Positions 51,482 through 64,000 of a stretch of 64,000 bases of DNA are shown here, one piece after another. The stretch is from Alkalicella caledoniensis (lineage in GTDB: Bacteria > Bacillota > Proteinivoracia > Proteinivoracales > Proteinivoracaceae). Every line of letters starts with the position of its first letter. Position 1 is the stretch's first letter. Made by a program: the position numbers and the translations under genes. Below the pieces are notes generated by a model that ran no database searches, had not been told where the DNA came from, and worked only from the letters and a program-made list of their open reading frames with translations. The stretch covers positions 372,001 to 436,000 of the forward strand of contig NZ_CP058559.1 in NCBI RefSeq assembly GCF_014467015.1. Reading direction: 5' to 3'.

Positions 51482-52408
51482 CTATTTCTCGCTCATTTGA
51501 GTTAGTAACCTTGTGTTGAATTCTTCTGGAGTATTTATTCCCATCTTTAAGGATCTGTGGTTCATCGCCGCAACTTCCATAATTATGGCTAGGTTTCGCC
51601 CTGGTGCTACTGGTATCTCAAGCATTGGTATCTCTACACCAAATATGTCATAGTATCGTTTATCTAGGCCCAGCCTCTCATAGCTCTTCCCTTGTTGCCA
51701 TGCTTCTAACTTTATAACAACATCTACCTCTTTATGACCACGTACAGAACCCATACCAAAAAGTTTTACTATATCTACTAGACCAACTCCCCTTATCTCA
51801 AGAAGATGTTTTAGTATATCAGGAGCTCCTCCTATGATAGAATTCTCTCCCACCTTCCTTACTTCTACGGCATCATCTGACACAAGCCTGTGACCCCTTT
51901 TAATGAGTTCTAAGGCAGTTTCGCTTTTGCCTATCCCACTTTGCCCTATAATAAGCACTCCTACTCCATAAATGTCTACTAGCACTCCATGCATTGTTTT
52001 TCTTGGAGCTAGCAAGTTGTCCAGATAATCTGTTACTGATCCGATAAAAGCTGTAGTTTCTCTACTTGCTCCTAAAAGAGGAATATTACCTTTTCGGGCT
52101 GCTTCCAGTAAAGCTTCTGGTGGTTCAAATGATCTAGTTAGTATTATACAAGGTAAAGGATCGATAAATAGTTTCTCTGCTCTTTCACTTTGGGTTTTCT
52201 TATCTAAGGCTTTGTAAAAGCTTAATTCTGTTTTACCTAATACTTGTACCCTCTCCGTTGGATAATAATCAAAGTATCCCGCCATCTCTAACCCTGGTCT
52301 ACTTATATCTGCTACCTTTATTGTTCTACTTAAATATTGCTCTCCATGAAATATGGTTAAGTTAAATTTTTGGACGATATCCCTAACAGTTACATTCACC
52401 ATTGTCAA
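51482..52408 (-). CDS. hprK: HPr kinase/phosphorylase
   Basis: Phosphorylates and dephosphorylates HPr on Ser46, the switch for carbon catabolite control in Firmicutes. 308 residues. Walker A GQSGIGKSE is at residues 157-165, followed by HRLVSDDAVEV, and the family signature is EIRGVGLVDIVKLFGMGSV. The TTG start at 52408 has AAGGAGG six bases upstream; an ATG two codons later is 12 bases away and less likely. Terminated by the hairpin 60 bp downstream. Confidence 0.96.
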   Translation of the reverse strand: MTMVNVTVRDIVQKFNLTIFHGEQYLSRTIKVADISRPGLEMAGYFDYYPTERVQVLGKTELSFYKALDKKTQSERAEKLFIDPLPCIILTRSFEPPEALLEAARKGNIPLLGASRETTAFIGSVTDYLDNLLAPRKTMHGVLVDIYGVGVLIIGQSGIGKSETALELIKRGHRLVSDDAVEVRKVGENSIIGGAPDILKHLLEIRGVGLVDIVKLFGMGSVRGHKEVDVVIKLEAWQQGKSYERLGLDKRYYDIFGVEIPMLEIPVAPGRNLAIIMEVAAMNHRSLKMGINTPEEFNTRLLTQMSEK

Positions 52409-52498
52409 TTAATTCCTCCTTTTGAATTGATTATATATTGTTAAAGAAAATTAGTCAAAAAACCCTTAGGGTAATTAATATTTTTGTACCTGATAAAA

Positions 52499-52524
52499 AA
52501 ATAAGCGCCCTTTGGCGCTTATTT
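52499..52524 (-). terminator. Terminator at the lipoprotein gene end
   Basis: AAATAAGCGCC/GGCGCTTATTT with a four-base loop and a T-run after it on the minus strand. The stop codon of the lipoprotein lies within the stem. Confidence 0.88.
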
Positions 52525-53214
52525 TGGTGCAACTATCTGTGTGTCTATATCAAATTCAACTAGGGTAATCTCTGAAACTAAAGAAAAATTACCACTAAGT
52601 TCATTTATAAAGATATCAATCTTTGAGATTTTTTCTGTTCCGTAGTCAATATAGATAGATAATTCAACAAAAACTTCATCTATAATATCAACTAGCTCAG
52701 GTACATGTGATGATATGTAGTTTTTTACCCCATCTTCATTTAATTCTCCTGAAAATACAATATGGCGCCTTCTATTTAGCCTCAAGGAATCATCTATTAT
52801 TGCCAAGTCTGCAAATTTTGCAAAATCCAGTAACCTTGAGGGTAAGCTTATAAACGTCTTAAGTTCAGAGGCACCGCCTTCCTCCACTGAAACCCATGTA
52901 TTGGTCTGGCTTTTAAGATATGTAATTTTGTCTGTTTTGTATATCTCTAATCTAAGTTCATTGGCAGTACCTAAATAATAGGCTTGGTTTGTTTCAATAA
53001 ATTCCACTCCTGTTAGATCTACAGTAGCCATTTGTTCATCACGGTGTATCACTGTTTTCATTTGGAATTTGATGTTTTCTCTTTGGTAAAATTCATTGGT
53101 AAGCCTTTCTAGTGTCACTGAAACTTCTTTGGTTGTAATATCTGCTCCACACCCGGTAATAAGTATTAAACTTAAGATGACTATAATTGCTAAGACTCCT
53201 ACTTTATTATACAT
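52519..53214 (-). CDS. LolA/LppX-like lipoprotein
   Basis: A 231-residue lipoprotein with a signal peptide ending LITGC (residues 16-20). The mature part is beta-rich with the pattern of an unclosed beta-barrel (KFQMKTVIHRDEQMATVDLTGVEF, then AYYLGTANELRLEIYK), recalling DUF6612/LppX-type proteins. Function is not known. The ATG at 53214 follows GGGAGGAG by six bases; the 31-residue upstream in-frame extension is rejected. Confidence 0.78.
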   Translation of the reverse strand: MYNKVGVLAIIVILSLILITGCGADITTKEVSVTLERLTNEFYQRENIKFQMKTVIHRDEQMATVDLTGVEFIETNQAYYLGTANELRLEIYKTDKITYLKSQTNTWVSVEEGGASELKTFISLPSRLLDFAKFADLAIIDDSLRLNRRRHIVFSGELNEDGVKNYISSHVPELVDIIDEVFVELSIYIDYGTEKISKIDIFINELSGNFSLVSEITLVEFDIDTQIVAPK

Positions 53215-53474
53215 ACCAAACTCCTCCCAAATTGTACATCTATTTTTGCTAAACCTATTATTAATTAAATATATAACATTGTAGACTTTGATGCAATATA
53301 TAAACAATTAACCCATAACACTGATTATAGTTTTTTTGCTTTTTATAATAGGGATGCTTACATTTAGTTATTCGAAGGTACAGTTTTTTTTTAAAGGGTA
53401 GAAAATAGATAAATGTCACACAAAGAAACCTTTTAAATATAATGAATTATATCTTATATATAGGAGGTAAACCT

Positions 53475-54488
53475 ATGAAAAAATATATATTTATACCTTT
53501 ACTAATCGTCTTAGTTGTTTCCCTTGCACTTGTTGGATGTGTAGGAAATAAAGGGGACAATGGAGCTTTGCCTAAGGTAAGAGTTTCAGAAGTTATTCAC
53601 TCTGTCTTTTATGCACCTCAGTACGTTGCATTGCATTTAGGTTTTTTTGAAGAAGAAGGTTTGGATGTTGAACTCGCTATTTCGTGGGGAGCTGACCGCG
53701 GGGCTGCAGCCCTTTTGTCAAATAGTGCTGACATAGCACTATTTGGGCCTGAAGCAGCGGTCTATATTGCCCGTGAGCAGTCAGAGACTAAGTTGATAGC
53801 ATTTGCTCAACTAACTAAACGTGATGGTTCTTTTTTAGTAGCAAGGGAGGAAATGCCAAACTTTAGTTGGGATGATGTTAGGGGAAAAACAGTTATTGGT
53901 GGCAGAGCAGGTGGAGTACCGCAGATGGTTCATGAATATGTGTTAAATGAACATGCTATTAATCCAAGGGTTGATCTAGAAATGATTCAAAATATTGATT
54001 TAGCGGCTACGGCGGCTGCCTTTTCCAATGGTGTAGGAGATTTTGTTCAACTGTTCGAACCAGGAGCGTCTAGTATCGAAAAATCTGGTGCTGGCCATGT
54101 AGTTGCTTCTTTCGGTGAAGCAGGTGGTGAAATACCGTATACTGTTTACCACGCAACTGAACAATATCTAAAAAACAACCCTGAAATAATCCAAAAATTC
54201 ACTAATGCCATTTACAAAGCTCAGCTTTGGGTACAAAATCATTCTGCACAAGAAGTTGCTGAAGTAATAAAACCGTCATTTGAGGAAGATGATTTCGATC
54301 TAATAGTAAAAGCTGTTGAAAGATATAAAGCTCAGGATACCTTTAGTCAAGATCCGATTTTAAGACCAGAAGCGTTAGATAGATTGCAAGATGTTATTAT
54401 CTTAGCCGGTGAGTTAGACCAAAAAGTACCATATGAATCTGTGGTTAATACTGATTTTGCAAAAAAAGCTATGGAAAACATCAATTAA
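53475..54488 (+). CDS. ABC transporter substrate-binding lipoprotein (NMT1/SsuA type)
   Basis: A 337-residue periplasmic-type binding protein with a lipobox LVGC (residues 19-22). It has the NMT1-like start of the mature domain (VFYAPQYVALHLGFFEEEGLDVEL), then ADIALFGPEAAVY. Relatives bind sulfonates, nitrate, bicarbonate or thiamine precursors; the ligand is undetermined. The start at 53475 follows AGGAGG. It belongs with the ATPase and permease downstream, though a hairpin separates them. Confidence 0.88.
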   Translation: MKKYIFIPLLIVLVVSLALVGCVGNKGDNGALPKVRVSEVIHSVFYAPQYVALHLGFFEEEGLDVELAISWGADRGAAALLSNSADIALFGPEAAVYIAREQSETKLIAFAQLTKRDGSFLVAREEMPNFSWDDVRGKTVIGGRAGGVPQMVHEYVLNEHAINPRVDLEMIQNIDLAATAAAFSNGVGDFVQLFEPGASSIEKSGAGHVVASFGEAGGEIPYTVYHATEQYLKNNPEIIQKFTNAIYKAQLWVQNHSAQEVAEVIKPSFEEDDFDLIVKAVERYKAQDTFSQDPILRPEALDRLQDVIILAGELDQKVPYESVVNTDFAKKAMENIN

Positions 54489-54502
54489 TCTATCCCCCTT
54501 TT

Positions 54503-54530
54503 ACACCAGTGGCTAAATAGCCACTGGTGT
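54503..54530 (+). terminator. Hairpin after the binding-protein gene
   Basis: ACACCAGTGGCTA pairs with TAGCCACTGGTGT across a two-base centre, followed by TTTTG. A partial terminator here would give more binding protein than ATPase and permease, a usual stoichiometry. Confidence 0.7.
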
Positions 54531-54544
54531 TTTGCCTAATTTAA

Positions 54545-54574
54545 GATAAATGTATCCTAATGGTTACATTTATC
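54545..54574. promoter_or_regulatory. Inverted repeat before the ATPase gene
   Basis: GATAAATGTA (54545-54554) and TACATTTATC (54565-54574) are perfect 10-bp arms around a 10-bp spacer. The same GATAAATGT occurs once upstream of the binding-protein gene (53408-53416). It may be an operator or a second hairpin. Confidence 0.4.
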
Positions 54575-54682
54575 GGGGTTACAGTACCTTGTTTCTTCTT
54601 TTTTCCTACCTAGATTGTTATATGCACCCCTTTAAACATTTGTCATAAACTGTTTATATGAAATAGTAAAGGAGGGTTACAA

Positions 54683-55438
54683 GTGACAGAGTTAAAGCGG
54701 ATTTTGGAATTAAAGGATTTATCTGTAACCTTTATGACAAAAACAGGTGGAACAGAGGCCATAAAAGACATTAATTTAAAAATTACAGAAGGAGAGTTTG
54801 TTTCAATAGTTGGACCCTCAGGCTGTGGTAAATCTACCCTCCTCTCTGTAATCGCAGGGCTGATTAAACCCAGCACAGGAACACTCATAAATGATTTTAA
54901 ATTTTCGGGATATATGTTCCAGCAAGACTTTCTTTTACCGTGGCGGACAATTAAAGATAATACTTTACTGGGGCTAGAGATTAAAGGTTTGAAAACTAAA
55001 GAGAGAGTAGACTCGGCTTTAGATTTTTTGAAAAGTTTAGGACTAGAGCATTTTACTAACTATTTTCCCAGTCAATTATCAGGTGGCATGAGACAAAGGG
55101 TAGCTTTAGCCAGGACTCTAGCTTTAAGGCCAGATATACTACTGTTAGACGAACCTTTTTCAGCTTTAGATTACCAAGCTAGGTTGAATATACAGCAAGA
55201 AGTCAGTGAAACCTTAAGGCATACAAAAAAAACAGTTATACTTGTTACTCATGACATTTCCGAGGCAATAGCAATGAGTGATAGAGTAATTATACTGTCC
55301 AGTAGACCTGGTACTATTATTAAAGATATACATTTAGATCTTGATTGCCCCACTAATGATCCCTTTACCTGCCGTAAAGCACCAAACTTTGGTGATTATT
55401 TTAATATCATATGGGAGGTGTTAAACAGTGATTCCTAA
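54683..55438 (+). CDS. ABC transporter ATP-binding protein (SsuB/TauB type)
   Basis: A 251-residue ATPase. Walker A GPSGCGKST, Q-loop FQQDFLLPW, signature LSGGMRQRV, Walker B ILLLDEPFSALD and the H-loop VTHDISEA are all present. The start is a GTG preceded by AAAGGAGGG. It overlaps the permease gene by 11 bp. It powers uptake of the ligand bound by the lipoprotein encoded at 53475-54488. Confidence 0.93.
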   Translation: MTELKRILELKDLSVTFMTKTGGTEAIKDINLKITEGEFVSIVGPSGCGKSTLLSVIAGLIKPSTGTLINDFKFSGYMFQQDFLLPWRTIKDNTLLGLEIKGLKTKERVDSALDFLKSLGLEHFTNYFPSQLSGGMRQRVALARTLALRPDILLLDEPFSALDYQARLNIQQEVSETLRHTKKTVILVTHDISEAIAMSDRVIILSSRPGTIIKDIHLDLDCPTNDPFTCRKAPNFGDYFNIIWEVLNSDS

Positions 55439-56270
55439 AGTGTTTAAGAACCTCAAAAAGGCAATTGTAAGAAAAGCTGAAAGTGAAGAGCACAGAGACT
55501 ATCTATTTAATAAGAAACTAGAGTCTTTCTGGGTAGTATTCACCCAGCTAACTATCCTGTTGGTTTTTATCATAATATGGGAGTGGGCTGCCAATAAAGG
55601 TTTAACCAACACATTTTTAACAAGTAAACCTTCAAAGGTGTGGTCAACTATTGTCCGGCTAAACACCTCAGGACAACTTTTCCATCATATTCGCATAACA
55701 GTTATGGAAACTGGTGTAAGCTTTATATTGGGTACAATAATCGGAACACTTATAGCCATTGTGCTTTGGTGGTGGAAGTTCTTAAGTCGTGTTTTAGATC
55801 CTTATTTATTAGTTCTAAATAGTTTACCTAAAGTAGCACTTGGCCCACTATTCATCATAATTTTTGGTCTTGGTTTTAAAAGTATAATTGCCATGGCCCT
55901 AGCAATAACTGTTATTACAACAACTATAGTTGTTTATTCAGGCTTTCGGAACGTTGATAACAACTATTTGAAGCTTGTAAAAACATTCGGTGCTTCTAAA
56001 TCCACTAGCTTTATCAAGGTTGTACTACCTGCAAGTATACCCACAATAGCATCAGCTCTTCGAGTAAATTTAGGTCTATCTTGGGTAGGTGTTATCGTAG
56101 GAGAGTTTTTAACAGGCAGGGCAGGGTTAGGCTATCTAGCTATTTATGGGGGGCAGACTTATCAGATGGATTTGGTAATAACAAGTGTAATACTACTAGC
56201 TATAGCCTCAGCAGTTTCATATCAAATACTTGTCCTATTTGAAAACCACATAAAACAAAAATACAGTTAA
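55428..56270 (+). CDS. ABC transporter permease (SsuC/TauC type)
   Basis: A 280-residue permease with six helices after a polar N-terminus of about 35 residues. The coupling loop FGASKSTSFIKVVLPASIPTIASALRV-type EAA motif is near residues 185-212, followed by GLSWVGVIVGEFLTG. It overlaps the ATPase gene, so the two are coupled. Together with the upstream lipoprotein it forms a complete importer. Confidence 0.93.
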   Translation: MIPKVFKNLKKAIVRKAESEEHRDYLFNKKLESFWVVFTQLTILLVFIIIWEWAANKGLTNTFLTSKPSKVWSTIVRLNTSGQLFHHIRITVMETGVSFILGTIIGTLIAIVLWWWKFLSRVLDPYLLVLNSLPKVALGPLFIIIFGLGFKSIIAMALAITVITTTIVVYSGFRNVDNNYLKLVKTFGASKSTSFIKVVLPASIPTIASALRVNLGLSWVGVIVGEFLTGRAGLGYLAIYGGQTYQMDLVITSVILLAIASAVSYQILVLFENHIKQKYS

Positions 56271-56295
56271 ATGGGTTCCCCTTTTAACTGTATTT
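56259..56295 (+). terminator. Terminator after the ABC transporter genes
   Basis: AAATACAGTTAAA pairs with TTTAACTGTATTT over an 11-base loop, followed by CGTTTT. It also covers the permease stop codon. Confidence 0.75.
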
Positions 56296-56350
56296 CGTTT
56301 TATGTAGCTAAGTCCAAAAGCATATTTTTGACTGGAGTATAAATGAAAAG

Positions 56351-56827
56351 TTAAGATAAATGGTTGTTTTTAAACTTAATGTACTTATCTGTAATTTCTG
56401 GGTGTTCTTCGAAAAATTGTGTTAAGATTTCTAAATTGGTTATTAGTTTTGGATTAAAGCTGTGTTCTATCAGTTCAACGTCTTTAAGTATATAGTCACC
56501 ATTTGATATAAACTTTAAAAAAATCTCCACTGTTTTATGTCTTTGTAAAAGAAATGCCCCTAACTCTTTACCGTCTTGTGTTAATGTTATTATGCCATAT
56601 TTTTTGTACTCTAATAGTCCTAAAGAGGCTATTTTTTGTACCATCTTAGTCACAGAAGAGTCCCTTACATTTAAAGTTTCAGCAAGTGTTTTTATTCTAA
56701 CATAACCTTGCACTTTGCAAAATCTATATATCATTTCTAAATAGTCTTCCATACTTGCTGTAAGTAATTTCTTATTCTTTTCTAGTATTTGATAACCCCT
56801 TGCAGTATGAAATTGATTTTTATCCAT
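56351..56827 (-). CDS. DtxR/MntR-family metal-dependent regulator
   Basis: A 158-residue regulator. The winged helix spans residues about 28-95 (SMEDYLEMIYRFCKVQGYVRIKTLAETLNV, then SVTKMVQKIASLGLLEYKKYG). A dimerisation domain with potential metal ligands follows (ELGAFLLQRHKTVEIFL, VELIEHSF). It lacks the SH3-like third domain, as in MntR. The long N-terminal lead of about 25 residues is unusual. The ATG at 56827 is chosen. A palindrome-like site lies in the divergent region upstream. Confidence 0.87.
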   Translation of the reverse strand: MDKNQFHTARGYQILEKNKKLLTASMEDYLEMIYRFCKVQGYVRIKTLAETLNVRDSSVTKMVQKIASLGLLEYKKYGIITLTQDGKELGAFLLQRHKTVEIFLKFISNGDYILKDVELIEHSFNPKLITNLEILTQFFEEHPEITDKYIKFKNNHLS

Positions 56828-56891
56828 CAAATCACCACTTAATTTTTATTGAGAAAAGCTTTTTTTCCCACTCACACTTTATGTTATCTGA

Positions 56892-56910
56892 TCATATACT
56901 AGTCATATGA
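56892..56910. promoter_or_regulatory. Near-palindrome upstream of the DtxR-family gene
   Basis: TCATAT-ACTAGTC-ATATGA, 6-bp arms around an ACTAGT centre, between the regulator start and the tiny plus-strand gene. A possible autoregulatory site. Confidence 0.35.
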
Positions 56911-56961
56911 AAAAGATTTTCCCTTAACTAAAATTTATTGTTTATTCTAGGAGGATATGAC

Positions 56962-57051
56962 ATGATTATTAATAATTTAGTTTTAAATAGCGAAGAAGGG
57001 GCTTCATGGAGAATAGGAGCTAAGCTGAAGATAAAGTACATACAATTTTAA
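56962..57051 (+). CDS. Possible 29-residue small protein
   Basis: An open frame of 29 codons (MIINNLVLNSEEGASW at the start) with an excellent ribosome site, AGGAGG six bases before the ATG. A strong terminator follows directly at the stop. It diverges from the DtxR-family gene. It could be a genuine small protein, a leader peptide or the remains of a longer gene. No homologue is recognised. Confidence 0.45.
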   Translation: MIINNLVLNSEEGASWRIGAKLKIKYIQF

Positions 57052-57084
57052 AAAGCAAGCAGATCAACACATCTGCTTGCTTTT
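57051..57084. terminator. Strong bidirectional terminator
   Basis: A perfect 14-bp stem AAAAGCAAGCAGAT/ATCTGCTTGCTTTT (57051-57064 with 57071-57084) with loop CAACAC. It lies between the small plus-strand frame and the minus-strand hypothetical gene. Confidence 0.9.
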
Positions 57085-57086
57085 AC

Positions 57087-57338
57087 TTAGTTTCCTTTAA
57101 ATAAATCCACGTATTTGGTCAAACTTATAATAAGATTCCTCTTCTCACTTTTTTTATAAACTGAATTTGATTCTATATCTTCTACTAGTCTTTTTACTTT
57201 CCCTTCAGACCTACATATATTATCGAGATTTATATTATAATCTTCCTCGATTTTACTACACCAATATATCCTATTAGTAATCCCCTTAGATCCTATCCCC
57301 TTAGCCTCTAATAAACTCCTAAGCTCATCTTTCCTCAA
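57087..57338 (-). CDS. Hypothetical 83-residue protein
   Basis: A small, charged, mostly helical protein (MRKDELRSLLEAKGIGSK at the start, basic middle VKRLVEDIES). TTG start six bases after AAGGGGG, ending just before the strong terminator. The sequence suggests a compact DNA- or protein-binding helical domain, but I do not recognise a family. Plausible as a real gene because of its ribosome site and terminator. Confidence 0.6.
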   Translation of the reverse strand: MRKDELRSLLEAKGIGSKGITNRIYWCSKIEEDYNINLDNICRSEGKVKRLVEDIESNSVYKKSEKRNLIISLTKYVDLFKGN

Positions 57339-57435
57339 ATAAATACCCCCTTAAGGCTTTTATTAATTTTATTCTTTGAGGAAGAAAAATATGTGAAATT
57401 TGGGAGTTAGACAGATAGGGTTAGCGTTAAAGTGG

Positions 57436-57696
57436 CTAAGATTTTGGCAATTGATTGTCTGGATCTTTAGTTTCATAATCCCTTAAGTAAGTTTCGTGTA
57501 TACAAATGCCAAATCCTAGGACAGTCATTAAACAGAAAAATATAAAGTACCATAGTGTTCCACTGCCAAGGAGAAAGCCAAAAAACCCATGAATGTCATT
57601 GTAACTCCATGGGTTTTTAATAGATAAAATAAAAAGCATATTTATACCAAGAAAACCAAATAGCCATAACAACGCCCCCAAAAACATCTTTTTCAT
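57436..57696 (-). CDS. Hypothetical two-helix membrane protein
   Basis: An 86-residue protein with two hydrophobic helices (residues 3-26 and 46-67) joined by a polar Asn/Trp/Gly-rich loop, and a charged C-terminus. AAAGGGGGAG lies upstream of the ATG. No family recognised; it stands alone between the 83-residue gene and the rrn operon. Confidence 0.6.
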   Translation of the reverse strand: MKKMFLGALLWLFGFLGINMLFILSIKNPWSYNDIHGFFGFLLGSGTLWYFIFFCLMTVLGFGICIHETYLRDYETKDPDNQLPKS

Positions 57697-57834
57697 ACCA
57701 AATCTCCCCCTTTTTTCTTTATAGCTAATTATAGAATATTGCTAGTGAATATACAATAAAAAAAATAGACAATCTAAACATCGACATTGATAACATAGAT
57801 TGCACAGTTCAAGGGAGGCCCACTACAATGCAAA

Positions 57835-57861
57835 AAACCGTTCAGTTAATCTGAACGGTTT
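57835..57861 (-). terminator. Terminator of the rrn operon
   Basis: AAACCGTTCAG/CTGAACGGTTT with a five-base loop, followed by six T on the minus strand, 13 bp beyond tRNA-Asn. Confidence 0.92.
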
Positions 57862-57873
57862 AGTTTATAAAAT

Positions 57874-57948
57874 TGGCTCCTCAGGTAGGATTTGAACCTA
57901 CGACCTACCGGTTAACAGCCGGTTGCTCCACCACTGAGCTACTGAGGA
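57874..57948 (-). tRNA. tRNA-Asn (GTT), CCA encoded
   Basis: On the minus strand TCCTCAG begins the acceptor stem and CTGAGGA closes it, followed by discriminator G and an encoded CCA. The anticodon loop CTGTTAA carries GTT, and the T-loop TTCAAAT is normal. It is the last element of the ribosomal RNA operon, directly after the 5S gene. Confidence 0.95.
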
Positions 57949-57953
57949 ATATT

Positions 57954-58068
57954 ACCTAGCGACGTCCTACTCTCCCAGGGGGTAACCCCAAGTACCATCG
58001 GCGCTGAAGAGCTTAACTGCGGTGTTCGGAATGGGAACCGGTGTATCCTCTTCGCCATCATCACTAGA
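57954..58068 (-). rRNA. rrf: 5S ribosomal RNA
   Basis: About 115 bases. On the minus strand it opens with CTAGTGATGATGGCGAAGAGG and has the conserved ACACCGGTTCCCATTCCGAAC. Its end, CGTCGCTAG, pairs with the start. The ends are estimated to within a few bases. Confidence 0.95.
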
Positions 58069-58168
58069 TGAAACTATCACACTAAATTCATAGCAAGGTT
58101 TTCAAAGGTTTTATTCTTAAAGTTTTTCCTGACTGCTGACTACTGTCAGCTGACAGCTTAAATATTTA

Positions 58169-63006
<4,838 letters not shown>

Positions 63007-63247
63007 ATTGAAAAGTTATATCATTCGCAGTTCGTTATTGGCAGTTAGCAGATAGCTAAATACTAATAACTTAATGCGTTGATTACTGACTTCAGACTTT
63101 CGTCTGGTTTTAATCACTTTAAACTCAAATTCGAATTAACTTGTTTACCAAGTTTTTTTCTTATGGTATAGTGCTGTTCAATTTTCAAAGAACTGTCAGT
63201 AGCTCGTGCTACTTTTTTTGTTACTTCGCCTCTTAGCGACAAAGACT

Positions 63248-63276
63248 ATCTTATCATTTTTAACCTGTTTTGTCAA
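63248..63276 (-). promoter_or_regulatory. rrn promoter P2
   Basis: TTGACA (63276-63271), 17-bp spacer, TAAGAT (63253-63248) on the minus strand, with A/T-rich sequence upstream. The more 16S-proximal of two tandem promoters. Confidence 0.85.
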
Positions 63277-63345
63277 CATTTTTTTGAATCTTTTTTTAGA
63301 TTTAAAAAATGATGACATTTAGTGATGTGTCTAAGCACATAACAT

Positions 63346-63374
63346 AATATAGCATAATATAGTCACCTTGTCAA
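63346..63374 (-). promoter_or_regulatory. rrn promoter P1
   Basis: TTGACA (63374-63369), 17-bp spacer, TATATT (63351-63346) on the minus strand, 98 bp upstream of P2. Same spacing and perfect -35, as usual for tandem rrn promoters. Confidence 0.85.
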
Positions 63375-63451
63375 CATATATCAATAGTCTTTTTTTGGTT
63401 TATTTCCACTTATATTATTACCTTAACATTATTTCTTAATCATAGTGTGAA

Positions 63452-64000
63452 CTATTTTTCTAACTTAAATCTATAACTACACATTTCATCCTTAATAGTA
63501 AAGCCTACTTTTTTATAGAGATTTATGGCTTGAGTGTTATTTGCGTTAACACTGAGTATTACTTCCCTTGATTTTTTAAGTTTAAACCAATCTAACGCAC
63601 CATTCATAAGTTTATAACCTATACCTTTTTTTTGATACCTAGGGTTAACTCCTATAAACTCAACATTGCCGTTTTTCAGTGAATCTTGAGTGACAAAAGC
63701 ATAGCCTACAAGGCTTGAGTCTATGGTTTCCACTAATACAGCATTGTTATCATCTAGTTTGTTTAGTATTTGCATGCCTGTATAGTACGTGTTGGGAAAT
63801 AGGTTATTATGAAGCACCACAAAGTCTTTGAAGTATTCATCTTTTAATAAATGGAAACCTGCGCTGTCTTTGTGTGATTGCGGATCTATTTGCAATACAG
63901 TATGTTTTCCACTTAGATCAAATTTTTTATCAACTAGCCACGTTATGCATTTGAAATTTTTTTCATTACAGTAACCAAGAATATATTTAACTTCTTTAGG
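63452..64000 (-). CDS. GNAT-family N-acetyltransferase (5' end outside window)
   Basis: The frame stays open to the right window edge, so at least 183 residues are present and the true start lies outside; a TTG at 63895 is internal and not needed as a start. The acetyl-CoA motif VNPRYQKKGIGYKLM and the C-terminal NANNTQAINLYKKVGF are clear GNAT features. The target is unknown; the layout suggests a two-part or N-terminally extended GNAT. It runs toward the rrn promoters in the same direction. Confidence 0.88.
   Translation of the reverse strand, partial: PKEVKYILGYCNEKNFKCITWLVDKKFDLSGKHTVLQIDPQSHKDSAGFHLLKDEYFKDFVVLHNNLFPNTYYTGMQILNKLDDNNAVLVETIDSSLVGYAFVTQDSLKNGNVEFIGVNPRYQKKGIGYKLMNGALDWFKLKKSREVILSVNANNTQAINLYKKVGFTIKDEMCSYRFKLEK

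Larger units (their letters stand above)
63007..63451 (-). other. rrn leader and promoter region
   Basis: 445 bp upstream of 16S. It holds two tandem promoters, the leader sequence AGTTCTTTGAAAATTGAACAG (about 63200-63180) that forms the 16S processing stalk, and AT-rich upstream-element-like sequence. No protein gene is seen here. Confidence 0.7.

Noticed and set aside
53308-53474. Thiamine (TPP) riboswitch upstream of the NMT1-type binding protein
   Set aside because: The region lacks the CTGAGA/ACCTGA thi-box core; a plain weak promoter is all that is visible.

Overview
This is a 64 kb stretch of a low-GC, Gram-positive, strictly anaerobic chromosome. The gene content points to Clostridia in the broad sense: an Rnf complex, an Mrp-type multisubunit antiporter, FeFe-hydrogenase-like and formate dehydrogenase genes, Rex, HPr kinase, a valS T-box and use of selenocysteine. 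The large Mrp and Rnf investment would suit an alkaliphilic or sodium-using anaerobe, but that is inference; the genus cannot be fixed from the sequence alone. Nearly everything runs on the minus strand, so transcription goes from high to low coordinates.

Region by region, in + coordinates. 1-5.4 kb: mreB (cut by the window edge), radC, maf, a DUF4321 protein, a Gx transporter, a NusG-domain-II protein, apbE and a MOSC-MogA fusion. 5.5-13.2 kb: a ten-gene Mrp/Mbh-like antiporter operon with three MrpD/NuoN-type subunits, the last carrying an unusual repeat-containing tail. 13.3-19.0 kb: rnfCDGEAB, in which RnfG has four FMN-binding domains. 19.2-21.3 kb: aspA and rex. 21.4-22.0 kb: a non-coding region with four copies of an 11-bp motif. 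22.0-31.1 kb: one large redox locus. It has an upstream sensory block (DRTGG protein, HATPase, FeFe-hydrogenase-like protein with an altered active site, second DRTGG protein, PHP protein) and a downstream catalytic block (NuoE-like, HATPase, 2Fe-2S protein, NuoF-like, selenocysteine formate dehydrogenase). 31.2-34.1 kb: a SPOR-like protein, a degenerate deacetylase, a ferritin-like protein and CcdA. 34.2-37.2 kb: a cobalt/nickel ECF transporter and a DUF421 protein. 37.3-37.6 kb: a second selenoprotein, small and thioredoxin-like, whose reading frame is broken by an in-frame TGA. 37.7-43.3 kb: a PRC-barrel protein, an MFS transporter, an IS1182-family element inserted in a foldback repeat, and a TPR protein. 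43.5-47.8 kb: folC and valS with a T-box leader. 47.8-51.1 kb: a five-gene HcnABC-like amine or imino-acid dehydrogenase. 51.5-57.7 kb: hprK, a lipoprotein, an NMT1-type ABC transporter, a DtxR regulator and small genes. 57.8-63.4 kb: a complete rrn operon (16S-23S-5S-tRNA-Asn). 63.4-64.0 kb: a GNAT acetyltransferase cut by the window end.

The genes fit one picture. Formate and NADH/ferredoxin chemistry (FdhA with NuoEF-like partners) feeds the ferredoxin:NAD Rnf ion pump. ApbE loads FMN on RnfG and RnfD. The MOSC-MogA protein probably serves the molybdenum or tungsten cofactor of FdhA. Mrp exchanges the resulting sodium or proton gradient, and Rex is the expected NADH sensor. The two selenoproteins, each with a plausible bacterial SECIS hairpin, imply a selenocysteine machinery encoded elsewhere. 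The points most worth a second look are the thioredoxin-like selenoprotein, the hydrogenase-sensor locus with a palindrome just after its promoter, the multi-FMN RnfG, the repeat tail of the large antiporter subunit, and the unexplained four-copy motif between fdhA and rex.
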